Source: a virus
IMG/VR virus record: IMGVR_UViG_3300048550_000924
Span: 1-40,774 of that record
Length of the DNA: 40,774 nt
Direction: 5' to 3' (one strand)
The notes beneath the pieces are model-generated. The model saw nothing but the letters and a program-made list of their open reading frames with translations. It did not search any database and had not been told where the DNA came from. Both the position numbers and the translations under genes were made by a program. Positions 35,062 through 40,774 of this stretch are shown here, one piece after another. Numbering within the stretch: position 1 is the stretch's first letter; the number at the start of each line of letters is the position of its first letter.

Positions 35062-35089
35062 ATTATAAGATAAAGGCGTGCCACGACAA
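35062..35089 (-). promoter_or_regulatory. Promoter of the restriction-modification gene
   Basis: Minus-strand -35 TTGTCG (35084-35089), 16-base spacer, -10 TATAAT (35062-35067), then a ~40-base leader to the TTG start. The -35 overlaps the T-run of the preceding terminator. Confidence 0.6.
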
Positions 35090-35120
35090 AAAAGCACATA
35101 CCCAAAGCTGGAATATGTGC
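35088..35120 (-). terminator. Rho-independent terminator after the virion protein gene
   Basis: Minus strand: GCACATA, a 13-base loop that can add CC/GG pairs, TATGTGC, then TTTTTT. It follows the stop at 35185 by about 65 bases and separates the virion gene from the restriction-modification gene. Confidence 0.75.
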
Positions 35121-35184
35121 ATGGTAGCAGTCGAAATTAAGGGTTAAAGTGCTGTCTAAAGCACCTCCTCATATTATTAGGTTC

Positions 35185-36150
35185 TTAGATGACCCCTTGA
35201 GCCACACTCAAAAACTCCGAAATCATCTCGTAAGTACCTAGAAATAAAGGGAAAACCAGAAAGTTTCTGGGTGAAAGAACGCCCCGACCGACATGCGGTC
35301 CGAAGGCACTCCTTATCCCCACGCCATATTTGGGTTGACGTAGACCCCTAATGAATTTGGTGGTTCGAGTCTTTGCTTCAACAGACTGAGACCACATCTG
35401 TTCTGCAGAAGACTTGAGGCTTTCATACTTTGAGCTACGGTCTATGTTAAGAGAGATGCCTCCTATACTGTAGTCAAACTCATCCACGATCCAATTCGCT
35501 TGTAGAGCCATAGCCGCAAACTGAATAGCTCCCTGAATTATTGGAGTTCTCCATGCAGGCTTACTAGATACGAGTCGGTCTAGTGTAGCGAGATCCTCTG
35601 TCTCAGGAGGTTGCATGTTCCACCAATCTAAAGCCCTCTCAAGATACTCAAGCATCTCTTCATCTTCCCACACTTGACCAAAGACACGATTGTAAGAACC
35701 TATGTTAGCTTCATGCTCTGGTGGTCGAAAATGGTAATATTTATCAGGGTTCTGGTCTCTGAGGAGCATACGCAACTTATAGATCATAGACTTCTGTGCC
35801 TCTGTGAGCTGTAGACCTAAAACAGCGTTCTCGGCGACCGCTCCGAACTCTTGCACCACGGTCTGAGGGTTACTGTTCACAAACTCTTTGAGAGTCCACC
35901 TTATACGGTATCTGCCATAAGTCGCGGTATTGGGTATGCGAACAGAGGCGTAGTATTCACCTACAGAGGGGTTCTCAGGTACACGTTGCGGGTCACCTAT
36001 GAGGACATCTGCCTCTGGAGGACCTGGTTCAACGAAGTAGAGAGCATATGTGATCTCAGCCGCGTTCGCCACGTTCCCATTTGAGTTGGTGAGGAAGATG
36101 TCAAGATCACCCCTACCTAATATTTGATTTCTCTTGAAAGCTACAGCCAT
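35185..36150 (-). CDS. Probable virion structural protein
   Basis: A 321-residue protein. Residues 1-~105 form a beta-rich Ig-like domain (VGEYYASVRIPNTATYGRYR is typical of a strand-turn-strand). The middle is helical with LTEAQKSMIYKLRMLLRD, YYHFRPPEHE and LEYLERALDWWNMQPPE, then a hydrophobic helix (IIQGAIQFAAMALQ). The C-terminal ~60 residues are Arg/Gly-rich, then PRNFLVFPLFLGTYEM. The combination (N-terminal Ig, helical body with a WWNMQPPE-type motif) recalls head-tail or neck proteins of large phages, but I cannot name a family. AAAGGAGG lies 5 bases before the ATG, the best ribosome site in the region, suggesting high expression. A terminator follows. Confidence 0.65.
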   Translation of the reverse strand: MAVAFKRNQILGRGDLDIFLTNSNGNVANAAEITYALYFVEPGPPEADVLIGDPQRVPENPSVGEYYASVRIPNTATYGRYRIRWTLKEFVNSNPQTVVQEFGAVAENAVLGLQLTEAQKSMIYKLRMLLRDQNPDKYYHFRPPEHEANIGSYNRVFGQVWEDEEMLEYLERALDWWNMQPPETEDLATLDRLVSSKPAWRTPIIQGAIQFAAMALQANWIVDEFDYSIGGISLNIDRSSKYESLKSSAEQMWSQSVEAKTRTTKFIRGLRQPKYGVGIRSAFGPHVGRGVLSPRNFLVFPLFLGTYEMISEFLSVAQGVI

Positions 36151-36161
36151 GCGACCCTCCT

Positions 36162-37079
36162 TTATCTCTTAACAAGAGGGTGAAGGTCTAAACTACGAAG
36201 TTGGAAACTCATAGTACGTCTATTTTTTTTATTAAGTAAAGGAGGATCCATACGATCAAAGTAGACAATTAAACCATCTATGTTCACACTGAATTTATTA
36301 TAATCAGAAAAAATGAAACCCGATACTCCTCTTTCTTCCGATCCGAAATAAGCATAACCCTGAAATTTAGCAGCTGAAGATACGGATGGGAAATAATTTA
36401 CATTGCTGAAATCTACACTCTCGAAAAAATCCTCAAAAAGAGATTCGAGAGTCTTGTGTAAATAATCCTTTTTTTCCTTTTCATCCCTCTCAAGATACTC
36501 CAAAAAGTGTCGGTGACCCAAGTTTACAAAATAGAACGAACTCACAATAATTGATATTAATGCGAAGGTATATAAAAGACCTGACGCTTCTTTACTCATT
36601 GAAGCTTTTCTAAAAGGTATCTTGCTCACAACCCACTGATAACAGATGTCTGCGATACAAAGTATCGCAATCAGAGACCCTGCTATACCTGCGGATTTAG
36701 CTAGAATAGTTAATGCAAGTAAAGCACTACCTCTTCTTCTCATGGATGCTCTTCTTGAAGACTCAAGCTCCCCACTCTTGTAAACATCAATAACATAAGC
36801 GACTTGTTTAACAGGAGAGCTACCTGCTTCTTTTTGAACCTGTTTGACCGCCTTCTTGAAGTCCGAGTTATTTCTCACCTTCATGTAGTCTTTAGCGATC
36901 TGCTTTGGGTTCTTTCTGGTGTCTTTAATGATCTTCTTGGTTTCAGGGAAGAGTCTCTTAAAAGGCTCCATCGCTTCAACGGCCTTAGCCTTAAGGCTGT
37001 CAAGCATAGCTTGTTTTTCAAGATGGGCTACCCTGTTCTCAAGGGTCGCGATTTTCTGTGATGCTGTGAGTTGTCTCAT
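36162..37079 (-). CDS. Two-span membrane protein with shared MRQLTASQKIA N-terminus
   Basis: A 305-residue protein. Residues 1-23 are the shared leader (MRQLTASQKIA, then LENRVAHLEKQA). Residues 25-110 are basic and helical, then come hydrophobic segments at ~118-150 (possibly a hairpin) and ~167-187. The ~115-residue C-terminal domain is soluble (FSNVNYFPSVSSAAKFQGYA, later FSDYNKFSVNIDGLIVYFD). EKQAM after the leader is shared with the 39196-39825 membrane protein. AAAAAAGGAG lies 8 bases before the ATG. The 38 bases around the start are identical to those of the next tagged gene. A membrane protein sharing a leader with soluble proteins argues that the leader sets destination rather than function. 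No family recognised. Confidence 0.75.
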   Translation of the reverse strand: MRQLTASQKIATLENRVAHLEKQAMLDSLKAKAVEAMEPFKRLFPETKKIIKDTRKNPKQIAKDYMKVRNNSDFKKAVKQVQKEAGSSPVKQVAYVIDVYKSGELESSRRASMRRRGSALLALTILAKSAGIAGSLIAILCIADICYQWVVSKIPFRKASMSKEASGLLYTFALISIIVSSFYFVNLGHRHFLEYLERDEKEKKDYLHKTLESLFEDFFESVDFSNVNYFPSVSSAAKFQGYAYFGSEERGVSGFIFSDYNKFSVNIDGLIVYFDRMDPPLLNKKNRRTMSFQLRSLDLHPLVKR

Positions 37080-37085
37080 AGTAGG
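37048..37085 (-). repeat. 38-bp direct repeat, copy 1 (start region of tagged gene)
   Basis: Identical, base for base, to 37711-37748. It covers the sequence from just before the ATG to about codon 11 of the shared leader. Other tagged genes carry diverged versions (28444-28476, 39793-39825). Confidence 0.85.
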
Positions 37086-37100
37086 ATTCTCCTTTTTTTA

Positions 37101-37742
37101 TTATTTTTTGTATCTGAAAGTCACTATGTTACCTGAAGGCAACTTCTTGCGTTTTTTGAGCTTATGGAATTGTTCAACCCTAATTGAACCAGACCATCTC
37201 CAAGTAAATTTCTGAGGACTTCTCGCTATAGGGAGGTAGAAAGCCACGTCCTCAGTAAATCCGTTTTCAATCAAAGTCTCTTGAATCTCAAGAGTCAAGG
37301 GGTCGTGTATCATTGCATTCCAGACATCAGGTGTAATACTTCTCGGCTTACGGACTTGTGCGAGGATCTCAAGATCTATAGTATTTCTGACAACGGAGAA
37401 ATAGACCTCTACTACCTCACCTTCAATATTGAATAGCTTTTCAAATTCTTCTTTGAAGTCAAAGTCGGGCTTTGCATCGACGATATAAGACCCTCCAAAC
37501 TCTGGTTTGTAAACATCATGCGAATACTTGAGGGGTTCTTTTACCTTCGCCCCTTTGGATGTGAGGAAATTCTTAATCTTGGCATCTACGATCTCTGCCA
37601 TGTCCTCAATATCATGTTTAGGAGATTTGTGTATAGTGTATCCGAAGGATACATTATACTCTGTGGCACGAGCCTGCTTCTCAAGTTGGGCGACTCTGTT
37701 CTCAAGAACAGCGATTTTCTGTGATGCTGTGAGTTGTCTCAT
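37101..37742 (-). CDS. Soluble protein with shared MRQLTASQKIA N-terminus
   Basis: A 213-residue protein. Residues 1-23 are the shared leader (MRQLTASQKIA, then LENRVAQLEKQA). The body starts ATEYNVSFGYTIHKSP, IEDMAEIVDAKIKNFL, and is matched in pattern by the bodies of the 29269-29610 and 30226-30888 products. The middle is acidic (PDFDFKEEFEKLFNIEGEVV); the C-terminus is basic (FHKLKKRKKLPSGNIVTFRY). No membrane segment. GAAGGAG precedes the ATG by 8 bases, and the gene runs 21 bases ahead of the next tagged gene. Function unknown. It is the best link between the leader family and the untagged relatives near 30 kb. Confidence 0.75.
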   Translation of the reverse strand: MRQLTASQKIAVLENRVAQLEKQARATEYNVSFGYTIHKSPKHDIEDMAEIVDAKIKNFLTSKGAKVKEPLKYSHDVYKPEFGGSYIVDAKPDFDFKEEFEKLFNIEGEVVEVYFSVVRNTIDLEILAQVRKPRSITPDVWNAMIHDPLTLEIQETLIENGFTEDVAFYLPIARSPQKFTWRWSGSIRVEQFHKLKKRKKLPSGNIVTFRYKK

Positions 37743-37748
37743 AGTAGG
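37711..37748 (-). repeat. 38-bp direct repeat, copy 2 (start region of tagged gene)
   Basis: Exact copy of 37048-37085. Identity extends outside the coding part, so it reflects recent duplication or recombination at the DNA level and not only protein constraint. Confidence 0.85.
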
Positions 37749-37819
37749 CTTCTCCTTCGCTATTTTCTAACAAAGGAGGGCTGACTATAAAAGAAATATT
37801 ACATTGCAAGCCACTTTCC

Positions 37820-37825
37820 TATAAG
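37820..37825 (+). promoter_or_regulatory. Weak candidate -10 (TATAAG) for the plus-strand orphan gene
   Basis: Plus-strand CTTTCCTATAAGAGGGGG, 25 bases before the ATG at 37851. It resembles the TTTCTATAATAGGG box at 31041-31051. The -35 is poor (TTACAT at a 15-base spacing). Confidence 0.3.
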
Positions 37826-37850
37826 AGGGGGACAGAAAGGACTTTACAAC

Positions 37851-38243
37851 ATGGATATTAACATCAGTTTTACACACACCCCCGACACCCTACGAGCCGA
37901 GAAGGTGGCTTACAGGTATTCGGACAAAGAAATTGGAAGCTTAATCAGGGACACCCTAAAAGAGCTTAAGGAAAACGTGTGCCTATATAGGAAGATACGG
38001 GGCGGTAAGGTTTTGGGTCGCATGGCCTTGATCCCCCGCAAGACACTCGCAGGTAAACCTGAAGTGAAAGTGATCTTCCCTGTCACACACTTTTCTTTGG
38101 AAGAGGGCGAGAGCCAAGTTTTGTGGCAGGCAGAGATTGTCATCGACGACAGAGATTGGCTCTATCAGACAGGTGAGAACTTCGTTGTCTCTATGAAGAA
38201 TCTTTACCCTAATACCAATCAAGAAAATGAATACTTCGTCTAA
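37851..38243 (+). CDS. Hypothetical plus-strand orphan gene
   Basis: A 130-residue protein, MDINISFTHTPDTLRAEKVA, with YSDKEIGSLIRDTLKELK, then a basic strand region (KIRGGKVLGRMALIPRKT) and an acidic C-terminus. AAAGGA lies ~9 bases before the ATG, and a TATAAG box lies further upstream. It is the only apparently intact plus-strand gene inside the minus-strand block and overlaps the stop of the convergent 38240 gene by 4 bases. Two shorter antisense frames exist, but they lack ribosome sites. The start pattern (alternating strand, then helix) loosely recalls the tagged-protein bodies. Function unknown; it looks like a small inserted cargo gene. Confidence 0.65.
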   Translation: MDINISFTHTPDTLRAEKVAYRYSDKEIGSLIRDTLKELKENVCLYRKIRGGKVLGRMALIPRKTLAGKPEVKVIFPVTHFSLEEGESQVLWQAEIVIDDRDWLYQTGENFVVSMKNLYPNTNQENEYFV

Positions 38244-39007
38244 TCTTCTAGGTCTCTTTTAAGATCTCGGATTTCAGACTTCAGCTCATTAAGCATCTGA
38301 GACGCAACACGTACTTGAGATGCTCTCTTACCCTTGAAAAACCTTTTAATTTTTCTGCCCAGAGAATAGTCGGAGGCGAGAGTCTTATAGGCTCTACTTT
38401 TGTACGCTTCAAGAGCGGCACTTAAGTCTTTGAGACCCTCCCTTTCGTCATAGGTGAAGTAATATTTCTCTGCGATGAAAGGGTGGGTCTCAAATAGTTC
38501 ACTTAAATCGACAGCTATCCTCTCGATCTTAGAGTCGTTCCCCTCATTGATTGCGGACTCTTCAAGGAGAGCGTCTACCTTTTCTTCAAGATCTTTTCTC
38601 TGAGCGTCAGACCTCCAAGCTCTATGCTCTACGGGGTCAATCTTACCGTTATCCCACATGAACTTGGCTCTTTTGATGATAAAGCCTGCATGATAGAAGT
38701 TGCCTCTAGCTAATGGTGTGTTGAGTTGGGCAGAGGAGAAATCCGCCCCCGTAAAGTCTACTTCAAGGTCTTTTCCGCCAAACATATCAGCGAAGACTTC
38801 ATCATAAGCACCCCGTTGGGACACAATCTTTTTAATGAAGTATTTAGGAAGCCGTGCGTTTTCAAACGTTATTTCCTCGATGGATTGGTTGTCTAGCAAA
38901 GAATCAGGGGCTAAGTCTGTGATTCTCCTCAGGTCAGCATCCTTGAAGTCCAACACAGGCCCTGATCCCTTTATGATGTCTTCATATTCTTTTTGATCGT
39001 ACTTCAT
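38240..39007 (-). CDS. Hypothetical protein with short pentapeptide-like stretch and C-terminal coiled coil
   Basis: A 255-residue protein. VDFTGADFSSAQLNTPLARG near residue 84 and LDFKDADLRRITDL near residue 19 resemble pentapeptide-repeat turns, and the left-edge gene (3-749) has clear ones, so the two may be relatives. The middle is charged and helical (DAQRKDLEEKVDALLEE). The C-terminus is basic (KRFFKGKRASQ), then a short coiled coil (LNELKSEIRDLKRDLED); ASQ..VASQMLNELKSEI is faintly similar to the leader LTASQKIAQLENRI but at the opposite end. The ribosome site is weak (AGAAAGA). No function assigned. Confidence 0.65.
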   Translation of the reverse strand: MKYDQKEYEDIIKGSGPVLDFKDADLRRITDLAPDSLLDNQSIEEITFENARLPKYFIKKIVSQRGAYDEVFADMFGGKDLEVDFTGADFSSAQLNTPLARGNFYHAGFIIKRAKFMWDNGKIDPVEHRAWRSDAQRKDLEEKVDALLEESAINEGNDSKIERIAVDLSELFETHPFIAEKYYFTYDEREGLKDLSAALEAYKSRAYKTLASDYSLGRKIKRFFKGKRASQVRVASQMLNELKSEIRDLKRDLED

Positions 39008-39030
39008 TTTTGGTCTTTCTTAGTAAACGT

Positions 39031-39075
39031 GATCCCTAACCCCTCTTCTCTTAATAAAGAGGTTATTAGGGGGTC
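39031..39075. repeat. Imperfect inverted repeat upstream of the 38240 gene
   Basis: Arms CCTCTT/AAGAGG and CCCTAA/TTAGGG separated by a small internal loop. No T-run follows on the minus strand. It lies in the 188-base gap 39008-39195, which otherwise holds no gene that I can support; it may be an attenuator or leader structure. Confidence 0.35.
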
Positions 39076-39195
39076 ATATTTCACTGCTAGGTTTAATGTG
39101 TTTGCTGTTCGAGAACCCTCCCAAAATGGGGTGTTCACTTCATCGTCTCAGTAAAGAAGTTGTCTTTATTCTCTTATGTGATCTGGAGGGTGCCG

Positions 39196-39825
39196 TCACG
39201 AAATACCCTGACCGATCAGGGAGGCAATGGCTTTTGCCAAGGTACTTATCCCTTTTAGTGGGTAATAGAGGATTTTGAGTACGAGCAACGCCCAAGAACC
39301 CGTCAAGTTAGATAGAAATCCTTTACCGAGGAGATTCCTATCTACCTTTGATATGAGGTCTTTCACCACGTCTGCAAGATAAGCAGAGCAAGTCCCTATT
39401 AAAATTAATCCTAGACACAGTCCTAGTCCAATAATGAATTCTTCAGGTGTCGCCATACCCAATGCTAGGGTAACAGATGCCTGCTTGCTTGGCCCTAGAT
39501 ACTTAACACCATACTTGGACTCGAGAACTTCAAGATTGTCTCTGTCCATAAGCATACCTGAGAGGGTCTTTATCTTTTGTTCATGAGACTTCCCTCGAAG
39601 ACTCTTGTCAAGTTGCCTGTACATCTTTGTCCTTGAAACCTTGCTTTGCTTACGCATAAGCTCTTGAGGCTTAAGGCCGAGGTCTTCTAAAGCACGGCTT
39701 GCTTCTTTGAGGGGCTTCAGTCTAGAGAACAAAGATCTTATCTTATTGAACATAGCTTGCTTTTCAAGCTGGGCAACCTTGTTTTCAAGAATCGCGATTT
39801 TCTGTGATGCTGTTAGTTGTCTCAT
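39196..39825 (-). CDS. Two-span membrane protein with shared MRQLTASQKIA N-terminus
   Basis: A 209-residue protein. Residues 1-23 are the shared leader (MRQLTASQKIA, then LENKVAQLEKQA), followed by AMFNKIRSLFSRLKPLK, a basic amphipathic helix. Residues 30-115 are basic and helical. Hydrophobic segments lie at ~128-150 (EEFIIGLGLCLGLILIGTCS) and ~174-195. The plan (leader, basic helical region, two membrane segments) matches 36162-37079, without its C-terminal domain. The ribosome site is poor: GGGAG lies ~14 bases from the ATG. Function unknown; a leader plus membrane helices would fit an ejected or capsid-internal membrane-active protein (inference). Confidence 0.7.
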   Translation of the reverse strand: MRQLTASQKIAILENKVAQLEKQAMFNKIRSLFSRLKPLKEASRALEDLGLKPQELMRKQSKVSRTKMYRQLDKSLRGKSHEQKIKTLSGMLMDRDNLEVLESKYGVKYLGPSKQASVTLALGMATPEEFIIGLGLCLGLILIGTCSAYLADVVKDLISKVDRNLLGKGFLSNLTGSWALLVLKILYYPLKGISTLAKAIASLIGQGIS

Positions 39826-39899
39826 AGTTTTTATACACTCCCACTTTAGTCAAGTGAGATAAGGTATAAAAGGAGTATAAAACGATTAATTTCTTAGCA

Positions 39900-40774
39900 T
39901 CAACTAGCCTCTGCTAAAGCTTCATTAATTTCTGGAGGTGCAGAGTCTTCGTCTACGTCATGCTTTCTTATTAGGTAGTTGAACATACTTGCGTTATCGC
40001 GGACATAGTCTAGTATTTCATCTCTGACGTAATTACCAGCGTTCAAAACGCCTGATATCGCGGACTTAATAGTATTCCAAACCCAGAAGAAGCCTAACTT
40101 AGCTTTCTGCCAACCCGTCGCCCGCCCCATTACGTCAGAGAAAGTTCTTGACTTCTGTATTACCTTTTTGGCCACAAAGACAAGGCAACCAAGTACGACG
40201 AAGGCGACTGCAAACCATGTCCCAAATGAGCCTCCTATGAGCCCCTTCAAGAATCCAGACACCATAGGGAGGCTTTTAGCTGAGATACTAATCAGCCAAT
40301 TGTAAGCGACAGAAGACCAATTTGCCACTGTCGATATCACAGTCCAACTGTTTTTAATTAAGTAAGCCCACCAAGCCCACTTAGCTGGTTTAGCGAGAAC
40401 CTCTCCTCTAGGGAGAAGGTCGATTAACCACTCTACAGCAGGCCCTCCTGTGATATAGCTTGCGAGACGCAATGCTTTCGAAGTAAATCCAGAATACCTT
40501 TCAAACTCTTCTCGAATATCTTCTTTCACCTCTTCATACTCTTGCTTATCTAAATAATCTTTCCCATCAAGTGAGTGAGGCCTCCCTGTCTCAGGCGACA
40601 CAGGATTCTTACCCTTGGGCTTTTGGCTCGGCTTCCCTTGAGCTTTCGGTGCGGGATCTCTTCTTGAAGAGGGTGCGGGATCTCTTCTTGAAGAGGGTGC
40701 GGGATCTCTTCTTGAAGAGGGTGCGGGATCTCTTCTTGAAGAGGGTGCGGGATCTCTCTGTCGAGGTCTTGCTT
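39900..40774 (-). CDS. Membrane protein with N-terminal DPAPSSRR repeats, 5' partial
   Basis: The frame is open to the window edge; a GTG at 40601 could start a 233-residue product, but in-frame codons continue upstream through a tandem octapeptide repeat DPAPSSRR (four copies plus a partial) and a basic Pro/Gly/Lys linker (KPSQKPKGKNPV). So the N-terminus is a disordered, Arg/Pro-rich tail cut by the window. The body has hydrophobic segments including GGSFGTWFAVAFVVLGCLVF and others around WWAYLIKNSW and WLISIS, a multi-span or re-entrant membrane protein. The C-terminus is acidic. No family recognised. It is likely a virion or host-membrane-interacting protein. The shared leader cannot be checked because the true start lies outside. 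Confidence 0.7.
   Translation of the reverse strand, partial: ARPRQRDPAPSSRRDPAPSSRRDPAPSSRRDPAPSSRRDPAPKAQGKPSQKPKGKNPVSPETGRPHSLDGKDYLDKQEYEEVKEDIREEFERYSGFTSKALRLASYITGGPAVEWLIDLLPRGEVLAKPAKWAWWAYLIKNSWTVISTVANWSSVAYNWLISISAKSLPMVSGFLKGLIGGSFGTWFAVAFVVLGCLVFVAKKVIQKSRTFSDVMGRATGWQKAKLGFFWVWNTIKSAISGVLNAGNYVRDEILDYVRDNASMFNYLIRKHDVDEDSAPPEINEALAEAS
40648..40757 (-). repeat. 24-bp tandem repeat encoding DPAPSSRR
   Basis: Four perfect 24-base copies (40648-40743) and a 14-base partial fifth, in frame with the minus-strand gene. Perfect identity at DNA level means recent expansion by slippage or recombination. The product is a Pro/Arg/Ser-rich disordered stretch. Confidence 0.9.

Noticed and set aside
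37910-38222. Two overlapping minus-strand frames opposite the plus-strand orphan gene
   Set aside because: Shorter than the plus-strand gene and without ribosome sites. The plus-strand frame has both a ribosome site and a possible promoter.
39096-39278. 60-codon plus-strand frame in the gap upstream of the 38240 gene
   Set aside because: No ribosome site, overlaps the end of a tagged gene, and its composition is not protein-like.
1-40774. tRNA genes, CRISPR arrays, insertion sequences, integrase or attachment sites
   Set aside because: Looked for cloverleaf-like or repeat-spacer patterns in the few gaps and for transposase or integrase motifs in the translations. None found.

Overview
The window looks like part of a large tailed bacteriophage genome (Caudoviricetes) with a contractile tail. 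The evidence is a compact, almost entirely minus-strand block of very large virion genes that includes a gp25-like baseplate wedge protein, a Baseplate_J/gp47-like protein with Ig-like and FN3-like N-terminal domains, and several fibre-sized proteins of 1000-1900 residues. Genes are packed with 1-4 nt overlaps or gaps. Composition is moderate, probably slightly under 50% G+C by eye. No tRNA, rRNA, CRISPR array or transposase was seen. The host cannot be named from the sequence.

Layout, right to left, in the direction most genes are transcribed. (1) 35.2-40.8 kb holds small accessory proteins, several with membrane segments: a partial protein with octapeptide tandem repeats at the right edge, a pentapeptide-like protein, three proteins sharing the N-terminus MRQLTASQKIA..LEN..A.LEK, one plus-strand orphan gene, and a probable virion protein (35185-36150). 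(2) 31.1-35.0 kb is an enzyme island: a type IIG restriction-modification-like protein with its own terminator and promoter, then a fusion of an Ntn-hydrolase-like domain to a gamma-glutamylcyclotransferase-like domain. (3) 28.1-31.0 kb is a second cluster of small proteins: a 30-residue membrane peptide missed by ordinary length cut-offs, two more proteins with the shared N-terminus, and a membrane-anchored coiled-coil protein followed by a strong terminator. (4) 27.6-28.1 kb holds a collapsed plus-strand pseudogene of an ABC-ATPase/acetyltransferase fusion. (5) 1.1-27.5 kb is the baseplate and fibre operon, which starts with a perfect 18-bp hairpin that covers the Shine-Dalgarno of its first gene. 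(6) The left edge has a small Cys-rich protein and a partial plus-strand pentapeptide-repeat protein.

Inferred workings: the gp25-like and J-like proteins would form the baseplate wedge. The 1905-residue protein, two fibre-like proteins of one family, and three very large proteins (two with a shared N-terminal module) would build on it. The five proteins with the shared N-terminus are the best candidate for an undescribed system: unrelated or weakly related bodies carry one conserved 21-25 residue leader, which suggests a targeting or packaging signal comparable in logic to the T4 capsid-targeting sequence. Recurrent TATAAT boxes at operon heads, often preceded by TTC/TTT, suggest a common phage promoter type. 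Functional calls rest on motif reading by eye, and no database search was run.
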